Of a stretch of DNA of 46,408 bases, positions 7,035 through 15,726 are shown piece after piece. Location of the stretch: the NCBI GenBank assembly GCA_036741355.1, contig DAINSK010000027.1:1-46408 (forward strand). Direction: 5' to 3'. The notes under the pieces are model-generated. The model worked only from the letters and a program-made list of their open reading frames with translations. It was not told the origin of the DNA and made no database searches. Position 1 is the stretch's first letter; every line of letters starts with the position of its first letter. The DNA comes from JBBRGK01 sp036741355. GTDB taxonomy: Bacteria; Chloroflexota; Dehalococcoidia; CAUJGQ01. A program made the translations under genes and the position numbers.

Positions 7035-7784
7035 TTAGCCCGCCAGCACCCGTAGCCCCGACGGCCCCCACTCGGAGCCCGCCGCCAGGTGGGGAAACTC
7101 GACCTCGAACAAGGTTCGATGCCCCGGATAGCGGTGGTCCGAGACAAGAACGGGACTGCCTGAACGGTCGAATGTGACGCGGCGGCAGGCGAGCAACGGC
7201 GATCCGGCGGGCACCTTCAGGAGGCGCGCGTCCGCATCCTCCGCCGCGATGGCGTTGATGCTCTGGGTTGCGCTCGCCAGTTCCACGCCGCGCAGTGGCA
7301 GCAGGTCGTAAAACGTGGAACGCTCGACATCGGACCGCGAAAGCTGCGCACCGAGCTCTGAACGGACCCAGACGGTCACGATCGCGAACGGATCCTTCCC
7401 CGCCAGGTTGAGGCGCTCCACGCGCAAAACCTCCGCCCCACGGCAGAGTTCAAGAGCGTCGGCAATGTCGGGCGGCGCGGTTTCGAATGAGAAGGCGAGC
7501 ACGCGGCGGCTCGGCTCGATTCCGGCTTCTGCCAGGGCACTTTCGATCGTGGTGACGCGCCCGAGTGCCTGGCGCACGGGGTCGCACGCGACGAACCAGC
7601 CCGCGCCCTTGCGGCTGATCAGCAGCCCTTCGTCGCGGAGTTGGTCCAGGGCGCGTCTGACCGTGACCCGGCTGACGGCAAACATCCGCCCGAGCTCAGC
7701 CTCGCTCTCGATCGCGCCGCCGGCCCCGTATTCGCCGGTGCTGATCCGCTCACGCAGCGCCGCCGCGACATCTGCATATCTCAT
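7035..7784 (-). CDS. GntR/HutC-family regulator with UTRA domain
   Basis: This 249-residue protein has an N-terminal winged helix-turn-helix (MRYADVAAALRERISTGEY, then ESEAELGRMFAVSRVTVRRALDQLRDEGLLISRKGAGWFV, residues 1-65) and a UTRA effector domain (about residues 85-240). HutC-type proteins are usually repressors released by a small metabolite. It precedes aconitase on the same strand with only 78 bases between, so control of acnA, of itself, or of the divergent kinase gene is possible. The start ATG lies directly downstream of a promoter, which predicts a leaderless or nearly leaderless mRNA. The effector is unknown; HutC members respond to amino acids, sugars or their phosphates. Confidence 0.85.
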   Translation of the reverse strand: MRYADVAAALRERISTGEYGAGGAIESEAELGRMFAVSRVTVRRALDQLRDEGLLISRKGAGWFVACDPVRQALGRVTTIESALAEAGIEPSRRVLAFSFETAPPDIADALELCRGAEVLRVERLNLAGKDPFAIVTVWVRSELGAQLSRSDVERSTFYDLLPLRGVELASATQSINAIAAEDADARLLKVPAGSPLLACRRVTFDRSGSPVLVSDHRYPGHRTLFEVEFPHLAAGSEWGPSGLRVLAG

Positions 7785-7788
7785 CGCC

Positions 7789-7822
7789 TGTATTGTACAT
7801 GTATTGGTACGGGATATACAAG
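7789..7822 (-). promoter_or_regulatory. Promoter and candidate autoregulatory operator of GntR gene
   Basis: On the minus strand TTGTAT and TACAAT are separated by 18 bases and followed seven bases later by the ATG, so transcription would begin at or next to the start codon. The same segment carries TTGTA (7793-7797) and its inverse TACAA (7817-7821), plus a TGTACA palindrome. An AT-rich dyad overlapping the promoter is what a GntR-family operator usually looks like. Confidence 0.5.
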
Positions 7823-8015
7823 TGGTGCGATTTGGGCATTATCACATGAGATTCTGTCCGGCTGCCAGACTGCACCTCCAATCCAACCGAGAGACTTCCG
7901 TTCGCGTGCCGAACTCCACCGTCGTCCGATTTCCGGCACACTTTATGCCATAAGCGCGGTGCTTGGAATCGGGAGCACCTTACAAACCTCCACGAGACCG
8001 CGCTATCATGCCGAT

Positions 8016-9773
8016 ATGCATTGTCCGAACTGCCGGCGATTCACACCTCCCGGCGTAGCCCGCTGTCCAGCATGCGGCACGGTTTACAGCGACCAGGGCC
8101 AGCACCGACCGATGCGCGGCGCAACGGGTACATCCGCCGGGCAGGCAGCCAGGGAGTGGGCGTCCGCGAAAGCCGGCAAACCTGGTGGGTCCGCTCTTTC
8201 CGCCGGGAGAATGCAGACAAACGCCGGTATGCGTGCTGCCGCGGCCGCTGCGCTCGTCAATCGAGCGGCGAGCGTGCCCCTGCCCGTGAAGAACGCGATA
8301 CCCTGTCCAAATCCCACGGAGCATCCACACGCCGCGTCAGGACAGTCTCGCCCGTTATCTCCGAGGGCTCCCTCGGATCTTGCTCGGCCTTCTCCGACGG
8401 GAATTGGTGGCCCGATCGAGCTCGCCGAGGGCACCATGCTGGGCAATGGCCACTACATGCTGGGTCCGTTACTGGGCCGCGGCAGCTTTGGCATCACGTA
8501 TCGCGGCCTGGACCAGCGACTCAATCGTGATGTCGCCATCAAGGAGTACTTTCCCGAAGGATCGGTCCGTCACGCCGGCACCATCGTCCCACCAGCATCA
8601 TTGGGGCGTGACGGCTACGAAACTGAGCGCCGCCACTTTATTGAAGAAGCGCAGGTTCTGGCAAGGTTCAAGCGATCGGGCATTGTCACCGTGTATGAGG
8701 TGTTCGAGGAAAACGACACCGCCTACATGGTGATGGAGCACATCGCCGGCCGCACGCTTGTAGAAGTGCTCAAGCAGCGCGGACGCCCCCTGTCGCCGGC
8801 GGACGCGGTGCGTTACGTGCTCGCCGTCGCCGACGCGCTGGCGACTGTGCACGACCAACACCTGCTTCACCGCGACGTAAAGCCCGGTAACATCATGGTG
8901 ACCACTGAAGACCGGGCGGTGTTGATCGACTTCGGAGCGGCGCGGCGTTTCGAACTGAATCAACACACGAGCATGATGACCGCGATCGGCACTCCTGGAT
9001 ATGCGCCGCTGGAACAGTGGGGCAGCAGCGGGCGTTTCGGACCAACCTCCGACGTCTACTCGCTTGCGGCCACGCTCTACCACCTGCTTACGGGGCAGAT
9101 GCCGCCTTCCGCGGCCGATCGGGCGACCAACGAAACGCTTGTGCCCCCGCACGAGCTGGACCGCGCGATTCCCGCTCCACTCAGCGGCGCCATAGTATGT
9201 GCGCTTTCGGTGCGCAAGGACGACCGCCCCCAGACGATGGCTGCGTTCGCCGCCTCGTTGCGCGATGCCCGCAACAACGGCGCTCGGCCTCCCGCGTCTG
9301 CGGCCGCGGCATCAACGCAATCGCAGCCCCACGCCACCCACCATCCCGCCGTAGCGGAGGCGAACCCCCGCCGTGTTTCGGCGCCGCAGGCCGGCAATTA
9401 TCAGCAGGCACCGTCTCACGCCGGTGCTGCCGCTGGTGGAGCGGCGGACGTGCCACCTCTACCCAGGCGGCGCTTTCCCTGGCAGCGGCGGCGGCGCGAC
9501 CGAATTGTGTGGGCAGGGGGGTTCGTTCTCGTCCCGGCCGTTCTAGTCGCCTCGGTCTTCTCGTTATCGGTTGCGGTCCCACTGTTCGTCCTGTGTGCGT
9601 TCTTGCCGTCATGGCGTCTACGGCGGCTGTCGCGACGCGTTTTAAGGCGATCGCTTCGACTGGGGATCAACGGCGTCCGCCTCTGCGCCGTGAGCAGCGT
9701 CACCCTCGCCATCGTGGTCGCTTCCGCAGCCCGAAGCATCGCCCTCGGCGTCGCAGGCGCGCTGCGCTCCTAA
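8016..9773 (+). CDS. Zinc-ribbon Ser/Thr protein kinase, membrane-anchored
   Basis: I choose ATG 8016 (585 residues) because the product then begins with a zinc ribbon, MHCPNCRRF...CPACGTVY, with CxxC pairs at residues 3-6 and 17-20. A Hanks-type kinase domain follows: glycine loop LLGRGSFGITYRG, catalytic Lys in DVAIKEYFPEG (about residue 176), HRDVKPGN (Asp about 287) and DFG (about 305). A Pro/Ala-rich linker leads to hydrophobic stretches near the C-terminus (WAGGFVLVPAVLVASVFSLSVAVPLFVLCAF and another after residue 550), so the kinase would face the cytoplasm. A TATCAT hexamer eight bases before the ATG suggests a leaderless transcript. Its TAA stop lies inside the arm of a MITE-like repeat. 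The substrate is unknown. Confidence 0.88.
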   Translation: MHCPNCRRFTPPGVARCPACGTVYSDQGQHRPMRGATGTSAGQAAREWASAKAGKPGGSALSAGRMQTNAGMRAAAAAALVNRAASVPLPVKNAIPCPNPTEHPHAASGQSRPLSPRAPSDLARPSPTGIGGPIELAEGTMLGNGHYMLGPLLGRGSFGITYRGLDQRLNRDVAIKEYFPEGSVRHAGTIVPPASLGRDGYETERRHFIEEAQVLARFKRSGIVTVYEVFEENDTAYMVMEHIAGRTLVEVLKQRGRPLSPADAVRYVLAVADALATVHDQHLLHRDVKPGNIMVTTEDRAVLIDFGAARRFELNQHTSMMTAIGTPGYAPLEQWGSSGRFGPTSDVYSLAATLYHLLTGQMPPSAADRATNETLVPPHELDRAIPAPLSGAIVCALSVRKDDRPQTMAAFAASLRDARNNGARPPASAAAASTQSQPHATHHPAVAEANPRRVSAPQAGNYQQAPSHAGAAAGGAADVPPLPRRRFPWQRRRRDRIVWAGGFVLVPAVLVASVFSLSVAVPLFVLCAFLPSWRLRRLSRRVLRRSLRLGINGVRLCAVSSVTLAIVVASAARSIALGVAGALRS

Positions 9774-9950
9774 CCTTCTTATCCCTTCCCGGTGCGGGAA
9801 GGGACGATCGTTGGAAGCATGGTTCGGACTGAGTTGCAGCGTCGAATGCGGCGCATGACCCTGCGCCGCTACAAGGGACGAAATGCTGCACAAACTACCG
9901 CCTGCAAGCTCCCCTTCCCTCTCAGGGAAGGGGCAGGGGGTTAGGAGCGC
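9764..9950. mobile_element. MITE-like palindromic element, copy 1
   Basis: Perfect 12-base inverted arms GCGCTCCTAACC (9764-9775) and GGTTAGGAGCGC (9939-9950) bound this element. Just inside each end is a CCCTTCCC/GGGAAGGG-type hairpin. The interior shares ACGATCGTTGG, a GGTTCGGACT segment and CAAGCTCCCCTTCC with the element at 27347-27560, and the same order is found reversed at 25552-25708. It encodes no transposase. It donates the stop codon of the upstream kinase and the start codon of the downstream hydrolase. Confidence 0.75.
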
Positions 9951-10680
9951 CGGCTTCGTCCCGGGCGACGGCCTCCGGCTCCGGTATTACGAATGGGAAG
10001 CGAATGGCTCTCCCGCGGCGCCGGTCGTGCTGCTGCACGGCATCACCGGTTCGGCCTGCGACTGGCGTGCGGTCGCGGTGGAACTGTCGCTGAAGAGTCG
10101 GCGCGTAATCGCGATCGACGCCCGCGGTCACGGCGAGAGCGAGTGGTCGGCAGAAGAGGCCTACGCCCCGGACCATCACTTTGCCGACCTCGCGACGGCG
10201 CTGTCCGCGCTGGGCATAGATCGCTGCACAGTGGTCGGATTCTCGATGGGAGGTGCCGTCGCGACGATGTTTGCAGGCGCTCTGCCCGGGCGTTCGGCCG
10301 GGCTGGTGGTGGTCGACGCCTACCCGGACCCGCAGATGAGCGCGGGATCGCGCCGGATCGCCGAGGTCATCGCCTCGCTGTATGACGACGACGCCACGCG
10401 TTTGCCCGGCGGCTTCGATCCGGCGATCGCGCGGCGGTTGCGCGACGACCTCGCGGCCGGCGAGGCGAGGCGGCTCGACCTCTGGCCTTTTTGGGAGGCG
10501 GTTTCGGCGCCCACGCTGGTCGTGCGCGGCGCCAACAGCGACGTGCTGACGGCGCAGCAGGCCGCGCTCATGATCGAGCGCCGGCCGGGTGCGCGGTTGG
10601 TCACCGTTCCGGACGTTGGACACCAGGTCCCGATGCAGCGTCCACGCGAGCTGGCTCGAGCGATCCTGGAACTGGGCTGA
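9883..10680 (+). CDS. Alpha/beta hydrolase with repeat-derived N-terminus
   Basis: This 265-residue protein is an alpha/beta-hydrolase-fold enzyme of the small esterase/lactonase type. HGITGSACDW forms the oxyanion region, GHGESEW follows, GFSMGGAVA (GxSxG) carries the nucleophilic serine, an Asp lies in RGANSDVLT, and the catalytic His is in VGHQVPMQRP near the end. The first recognisable family residues are at GFVPGDGLRLRYYEWE (about residue 24). The only in-frame start I find is ATG 9883, inside the MITE-like element, so residues 1 to about 22 (MLHKLPPASSPSLSGKGQGV) are encoded by the repeat. The substrate cannot be named; a CoA-ester metabolic block follows. Confidence 0.82.
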   Translation: MLHKLPPASSPSLSGKGQGVRSAGFVPGDGLRLRYYEWEANGSPAAPVVLLHGITGSACDWRAVAVELSLKSRRVIAIDARGHGESEWSAEEAYAPDHHFADLATALSALGIDRCTVVGFSMGGAVATMFAGALPGRSAGLVVVDAYPDPQMSAGSRRIAEVIASLYDDDATRLPGGFDPAIARRLRDDLAAGEARRLDLWPFWEAVSAPTLVVRGANSDVLTAQQAALMIERRPGARLVTVPDVGHQVPMQRPRELARAILELG

Positions 10681-10822
10681 AGCGGCCGTGGGCGCGGGCT
10701 GCGTGCGCTGAAGCAACTGCGCGTCGTTCGCTGGTTCGCGATCCTGAAGTTGGCGATCAGCCTGGCTGCTGATTCTCGCCCCCTGGGATTGCTGTTCGGG
10801 CGCGTGCCGCGATGGACCTCGC

Positions 10823-12550
10823 TTACGGGCGCATACCGACGCGGAGTTTCGGTCCCAGTTGGGCCGCGTTGATCTCTTGGGCGCGGCGGACGAATTCGAC
10901 GAGCAGCGGCCGCGTGTCGCGTGGGTCGATAACTTCGTCGACGAATTGCGGGCGCCGGGTCACCGAAGCCATCGTGTTGAGGCGCTCCTCCAGGTCGATG
11001 CGCATCGCTACCGGGTCGGGAGCCGCTTCGATCTGTCGTCGAAATGCGGCCATCACGCCTCCTGCCGCCGGTAGCGAGCCGTTTTCCGCCGACGGCCAGG
11101 CGTAGCGGGGTGTTAGCCCGCCGCCCCGCTTGGCGCCGCCCACGGCAACGCCATAGAATCGCCGCGTGATGATCGAGATGTAGGGCACCGTCGCTTCGCG
11201 CACGGCGATGTTCGCCCTCAGCGCCCAGCGAATGGTGCCCTGCTTCTCCGCCTCGGGACCGATCATGAACCCCGGTACGTCGCACAGATAGACGACCGGC
11301 AGGTGGAAGGTGTCGGCCAGGTCGACAAAGCGCTCGAACTTCTGGCAGGCAGTCGCCGTCTGGGCGCCGCCGTCCTGGCGACAATCGTTGGCGATCAGCG
11401 CAACCGCAAAACCGTCGATGCGGGCGAACATGGTAACGATTGCGCGGCCGAAGAGCGGCGAGATCTCAAATGTCGAGTCCTTGTCGACGACGTGGCGGAT
11501 GAGCCGCCGCACGTCGTAGGTCTTACGGCGGTCGCGGGGAATGATCGACGCCAGGGCCTCCTCGCGGCGGTTCGGGTCATCGGTCGGGTCGCTGCGCGGC
11601 GGCAGTTGCCAGACGTTGGGCGGCAGATAGGACAGGAACGTGCGGATCTGGCCCAGTGCGTCCGCCTCGTCCTCGGCCGCGTTGTTGATCACGCCGGTGT
11701 GTTGGGCGTGGATCTTGTAGTTACCAAGCTCCTGCTTGGAAATGGTGAGGTTGAGCGCCTGCTTGATCAGCGGCGGGCCGGCGACAAATAGCTCACTCGT
11801 CGTCTTCGTCATCACGCTGAAGTGAGAATCTGCCGCGGCGATCGCGATCCAGCCGGCGGCCGAGCCAAGCACGGCCGCGACGACCGGGATCTGGGCCAGC
11901 GGATGGCCGCGTGCCAGCGCAGTGGCCAGGTCGCCGCGGGGAACCGCTGGAAACTGCGGTGCAACCGGGAGCGGCGGCACGTCCCTGGAACCTGGCGTGC
12001 CGGCAGGCCGGACGACGACCGGGTTCGCGGGGATGTTCGCAACGGCGTGTGGCGAAGCGCTCCCGTTGGCGTTGCCGGCTCCCTCACGCCCTGCCACCTC
12101 TCGCACGCTGCCGCCAGCCCCGTCCAGCAACAGCACGAGCGGCACGCGCCATTCCATCGCTTGTTGTTCGATTCCGCGTTTGCCGGCGGCGGCGGTGTCG
12201 GTCGAGCCGCCGCGGATGGTGAAGTCGTCGGCGCGGAGGCAGATAGGCCTACCGTCGATCTGCCCGAATCCGGCGAGGGTATTGGCCGGGCGGAAGGAGG
12301 CCAGGTTGCCGAGATCGTCGTATTCAGCGACGCCGACCGTTGAGGACAGCTCTTCGAATGTTCCCTTGTCGGTGAGCAGGTCGATCCGTTCGCGCACGGT
12401 GAGCCGGCCCTGGGAACGCTGCCGCGCGATCCCTTCTTCGCCACCCATCCGCGTCGCGAGCGTCCGCTTCAGGTGCAGCTCATCCAGCTCCTTTTGCCAT
12501 TCCATGCCGTCGCCCGCCTGTCGCAGAATCTCCCGCTCAGGGTCGTTCAT
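10823..12550 (-). CDS. Acyl-CoA carboxyltransferase subunit (PCC/MCC beta-like)
   Basis: This 575-residue protein has the two crotonase-like halves of biotin-dependent carboxyltransferases: N-terminal RLTVRERIDLLTDKGTFEEL and DDFTIRGGSTD, then SHFSVMTKTTSELFVAGPPLIKQ, RRKTYDVRRLIRHVVDKDSTFEI, and CDVPGFMIGPEAEKQGTIRWA with AKRGGGLTPRYAWPSAENG in the C-terminal half. Relatives move a carboxyl group between biotin and acetyl-, propionyl-, methylcrotonyl- or geranyl-CoA. A Pro/Ala-rich insertion (NGSASPHAVANIPANPVVV through PRGDLATAL, about residues 160-205) interrupts the usual GGGG region. No biotin carboxylase or biotin carrier gene is nearby. The ATG at 12550 is chosen over an in-frame TTG at 12568. 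It is divergent from the CoA-transferase operon. Confidence 0.85.
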   Translation of the reverse strand: MNDPEREILRQAGDGMEWQKELDELHLKRTLATRMGGEEGIARQRSQGRLTVRERIDLLTDKGTFEELSSTVGVAEYDDLGNLASFRPANTLAGFGQIDGRPICLRADDFTIRGGSTDTAAAGKRGIEQQAMEWRVPLVLLLDGAGGSVREVAGREGAGNANGSASPHAVANIPANPVVVRPAGTPGSRDVPPLPVAPQFPAVPRGDLATALARGHPLAQIPVVAAVLGSAAGWIAIAAADSHFSVMTKTTSELFVAGPPLIKQALNLTISKQELGNYKIHAQHTGVINNAAEDEADALGQIRTFLSYLPPNVWQLPPRSDPTDDPNRREEALASIIPRDRRKTYDVRRLIRHVVDKDSTFEISPLFGRAIVTMFARIDGFAVALIANDCRQDGGAQTATACQKFERFVDLADTFHLPVVYLCDVPGFMIGPEAEKQGTIRWALRANIAVREATVPYISIITRRFYGVAVGGAKRGGGLTPRYAWPSAENGSLPAAGGVMAAFRRQIEAAPDPVAMRIDLEERLNTMASVTRRPQFVDEVIDPRDTRPLLVEFVRRAQEINAAQLGPKLRVGMRP

Positions 12551-12621
12551 TTTATGCCCACGCGTCAAAACACGCTAGGATGTGCCGTAAGCAACATGCC
12601 AGTGGACAAGGAAGGCTGAAG

Positions 12622-13932
12622 GTGAGACGGTACCGGCCCCTGCGCGGTGTTCGCGTGCTCAGCTTCGAAGCCGCGTTTTCGCTCCCCGCGGCGACACGCG
12701 TTCTGTCCGAGCTCGGCGCCGACGTCGTCCGGATCGGCAGACCGACGGGCGATTTCCCTCCGTTCACCCATCGCACCGATGGCAGCGCGCTGAATAAACG
12801 CAGCGTGTCGGTGAACCTCCAGCACGAGGCCGGGCGCTCGCTCGCCTTTGAACTGGCCACCTGCGCGGACATCGTCTGCAATAACTTCCGTCCGCGCGTC
12901 CTGCGAGGCCTGGGGCTGAGCTATGAAGCGTTGAGCGTGCGCAGGCCCGACATCATCATGCTGCAACTCTCGGGCTACGGCACGCCGGGTCCGTGGCAGG
13001 AGATCGGCGCTTTCGGTCCAAGCGTCGAAGCCGCGGGAGGGATGGACACGTCGATCGGCGCCCCAACCGATCCCCCGACCAAGGTCGGAAGCACAGTCTT
13101 CGCCGACCAGACGGCGGGCCGCTACGCGGCGCTCGCGATCGCCACGGCGCTCGAGCGGCGCCGCGCCACCGGGCAGGGGCGCTACATCGACCTCTCGATG
13201 TACGAAGGAATCGCCCACATGCTCGGCGACCGGATCATCGGCGCCGCGCGCGCGGGTCGCGCCGCCGCCAGGCTCGGTAACCGCGGCACGCTGTGCGCAC
13301 CCCAGGGCGTGTACCCCTGTCGTGGCGACGACGAGTGGCTGGCGCTGTCGGTGTGCAGCGACGCGCAGTGGCGCGCATTATGCGGGGTGCTGGGCGGTGG
13401 TCTGAGGGAGGACGCGTTGCCCGACAAATTCATGTCCGCCGGAATGGCTCGGCGCGCCGAGGAGCACGACCGGATCGACCGGGCGATCGCGGCCTGGACG
13501 AGGTCGAGGACGAAGGAGGAGGCGGCTGAGCTGCTACAGGCGAAAGGCGTACCGGCAGGACCGGTGCAGAAGGTGTCCGACATGCCTTTCGACCCCCAGC
13601 TCCGCTTCCGCAAGGCCTTCCAGGACGTGCGTCACGTCGAGCCGGTGCTCGGCTATCGGGCGCACCCACACCTCACGCTCGCCTGGCGGATCGAGGGATT
13701 TTCGCGGCCTCCTCTCACAGATGCCCGGCCGGACGGCGCCGACAACCGCGCGGTCCTGCGTTCGTGGCTGGGCGTCTCTGCCAAGGCGGTCGCCGATCTC
13801 GATAAGAACGGCGCACTCTTACCACCGCGGCTGCCCCCGGTGCCGCCGGGAAACCGGCTGCCGGGTGTGCCGGTGGACCCGGGCTTTGCCGAGCGGCTCG
13901 GCCTGGAACCGGCCGTCGAGACGGCATCGTGA
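12622..13932 (+). CDS. Family III CoA-transferase, catalytic-type subunit
   Basis: CaiB/BaiF-family enzymes swap CoA between a donor such as succinyl-CoA and an acid. I choose GTG 12622 because AAGGAAGG lies seven bases upstream and the protein then begins RRYRPLRGVRVLSFEAAFSLP, in register with the family. The product is 436 residues. The conserved acidic residue that forms the covalent anhydride intermediate is present as Asp162 (FADQTAGRYAALAIATAL). Also typical are LSELGADVVRI, NKRSVSVNLQ, VCNNFRPRVLRGLGLSYEAL and GRYIDLSMYEGIAHML. The stop overlaps the start of a second CaiB-like gene by four bases, so the two are likely made together and may form a heterodimer. Confidence 0.9.
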   Translation: MRRYRPLRGVRVLSFEAAFSLPAATRVLSELGADVVRIGRPTGDFPPFTHRTDGSALNKRSVSVNLQHEAGRSLAFELATCADIVCNNFRPRVLRGLGLSYEALSVRRPDIIMLQLSGYGTPGPWQEIGAFGPSVEAAGGMDTSIGAPTDPPTKVGSTVFADQTAGRYAALAIATALERRRATGQGRYIDLSMYEGIAHMLGDRIIGAARAGRAAARLGNRGTLCAPQGVYPCRGDDEWLALSVCSDAQWRALCGVLGGGLREDALPDKFMSAGMARRAEEHDRIDRAIAAWTRSRTKEEAAELLQAKGVPAGPVQKVSDMPFDPQLRFRKAFQDVRHVEPVLGYRAHPHLTLAWRIEGFSRPPLTDARPDGADNRAVLRSWLGVSAKAVADLDKNGALLPPRLPPVPPGNRLPGVPVDPGFAERLGLEPAVETAS

Positions 13933-15038
13933 TTCGCGTCGTCGACCTCACCCACTACGTCGCCGGTCCGTTTGCAACTCTTCTCCTCGCAGAGCTTGGC
14001 GTGGAGGTCATCAAGGTCGAGCAGCCGAACGGCGGAGACCCGTGGCGGACGCTGTGTGCCGGAGAGGAAGAGGGCTGCGGCTTTGATTTTCTGAACCGGC
14101 GCAAGCGAAGCCTGGTGATCGACCTCAAGAAGAATGCCGGGCGCAAGGAGTTGCTGCGCCTGGTGGCAGATGCCGACGCGGTCGTCGAGAACTTTCGTCC
14201 GGGCGTGATGTCGCGCCTCGGCCTCTCGTTCAGGGCCCTTCGCAGAGCCAACGCCGACATTGTGCTCACAAGCATTAGCAGCTTCGGCCAGCGTGGGCCG
14301 CGGCGCGATTGGGCGGCGAGCGAAATGGTGTTGCAGTCAATGGGGGGCTTCGTGCAGGGAACGGGCTGGGAGGACGGCCCGCCGATGAAGCTGGGCGGGC
14401 GCGTGGCCGAGCACATCGCCGGTCTCAACGCCGCGATTGCGACGATGGTTTCGGTCTATGGCGTCCGAACTGGAGTGGAACGTGGCGTACACAACGATAT
14501 TGCGATTCAGGAGGCGTTCGCTGCAAACGGAGCGCGGCACATCTCGGTTTGGAGCTACAGCGGCACCGGCATGAAGCGGGCACGCCGCGGTATCGGGCCA
14601 CAGGGTTTCCCCAACCTCGCTCAGGCCAGTGACGGCCTGCTGTACGTGCTCGCGTTGCGCGCCGAATGGGAGTCGTTCGCCTACTTCCTCGGACTGCACG
14701 ACTTCATCAGCCACGAATGGAGCGATCCGGAAGTGCGCCGGGCGCGCTGGGCCGAGGTCGACCCGCATTACCGCGCCTCTATCGCCGCACGCGGCAAATA
14801 CGATTGGTTTGAAGCCGCCGCGGAGCACGGGTACACGTTCGCACCGGTGGACGACACGTTCAGCATTCTACAGAGCCCGCAATTGGCGGCGCGTGGCTTC
14901 TTCGAGACGGCAGAGCTAAGCGATGGAGCCACGGCGTCCGGCCCTCGCCTGCCCTTCTCCGGCTTCGAAACCTCCGACGTCCTCAATCGCGCCCCGCGCC
15001 TCGGCGAGCATAACTTCGAGGTGTTGGGCCGAACATAA
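13929..15038 (+). CDS. Family III CoA-transferase, partner subunit
   Basis: This 369-residue CaiB/BaiF-family protein starts with GTG 13929 inside the end of the upstream gene (GTGA overlap). It shows the family pattern MIRVVDLTHYVAGPFATLLLAELGVEVIKVEQP, RRKRSLVIDLKKNAG, VVENFRPGVMSRLGLSFRAL and SSFGQRGP. At the position of the catalytic Asp the sequence reads RVAEHIAGLNAAI, with Glu161 where Asp is expected. In two-subunit members such as benzylsuccinate CoA-transferase only one subunit is catalytic; the pair here would fit that scheme with the upstream gene as active partner. The C-terminus ends in a complete fold, so it does not look degraded. The substrate is unknown. Confidence 0.88.
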   Translation: MIRVVDLTHYVAGPFATLLLAELGVEVIKVEQPNGGDPWRTLCAGEEEGCGFDFLNRRKRSLVIDLKKNAGRKELLRLVADADAVVENFRPGVMSRLGLSFRALRRANADIVLTSISSFGQRGPRRDWAASEMVLQSMGGFVQGTGWEDGPPMKLGGRVAEHIAGLNAAIATMVSVYGVRTGVERGVHNDIAIQEAFAANGARHISVWSYSGTGMKRARRGIGPQGFPNLAQASDGLLYVLALRAEWESFAYFLGLHDFISHEWSDPEVRRARWAEVDPHYRASIAARGKYDWFEAAAEHGYTFAPVDDTFSILQSPQLAARGFFETAELSDGATASGPRLPFSGFETSDVLNRAPRLGEHNFEVLGRT

Positions 15039-15153
15039 GCCGGACCGACCGCGGCGACATTGACGAACGGCTCGTGATGTGCTTTGAGCCGCGGCGCGGT
15101 ATCATCAGCGCGGACCGGTCTGCCGCTATGCTGGCGGCGCGGATGGGGGCGGC

Positions 15154-15726
15154 GTGAACGGATATGAACTCGCGCTGGTGCTGCACCTTGCGGGCATCTT
15201 TGCGCTTTTCGGCGGGCTGACGCTCATTCTCACGGGGATGGCCGGCGCCAGGCGGTCGAACAGCATCGCCGGCATTCGGGAATGGGCGACCATGGCCGCG
15301 CGTCTGAGTATCATCACGCCGATCTTCGGCGTTCTGGCTTTCATTCCGGCCGCGTATATGGTGTCCGATTCGAAGCAGTACCACTGGAAGGACAGTTGGA
15401 TCAACGTCGCCATCGACAGCCTGGTGCTGATCGTCATCATCCTGATCGCCATCGTCCTGCCCCGGTTGCGGAGGCTGGCTCGGGTAGCGGCGGCGGAGCC
15501 GCCCGACGCACCGCCGGCGGCCCTCGCGCCGGCCGTCTACGATCCAATCCTCTGGCTCGGCGCCCAGCTTGCGACGACGCTGTTCAGCGGCGTCCTCGTG
15601 CTCACAGTCTTCAAGCCCGACGGCCGGGGCACGGGGGCCATTATAGCGGTCTCGCTCCTGCTGGGGCTGCTGGCGACCGCTCCTGCACTTGCCCGGTACA
15701 GGCGGGTGGCGGGCAGTAGGCAGTAG
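15154..15726 (+). CDS. Four-helix integral membrane protein (DUF2269-like)
   Basis: This 190-residue protein starts with GTG 15154. It has four predicted membrane helices: LALVLHLAGIFALFGGLTLIL, a second around LSIITPIFGVLAFIPAAYMV, a third SLVLIVIILIAIVL, and a C-terminal IIAVSLLLGLLATAPAL. The arrangement resembles the DUF2269 group, whose function is unknown, but I am not certain of that assignment. A TATGCT hexamer (15126-15131) with the GGCGGCG discriminator lies upstream. The last codons, GGC AGT AGG CAG TAG, come from a short dispersed repeat, so the C-terminus GSRQ is repeat-derived. It lies between the CoA-transferases and an ABC importer with no obvious link to either. Confidence 0.65.
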   Translation: MNGYELALVLHLAGIFALFGGLTLILTGMAGARRSNSIAGIREWATMAARLSIITPIFGVLAFIPAAYMVSDSKQYHWKDSWINVAIDSLVLIVIILIAIVLPRLRRLARVAAAEPPDAPPAALAPAVYDPILWLGAQLATTLFSGVLVLTVFKPDGRGTGAIIAVSLLLGLLATAPALARYRRVAGSRQ

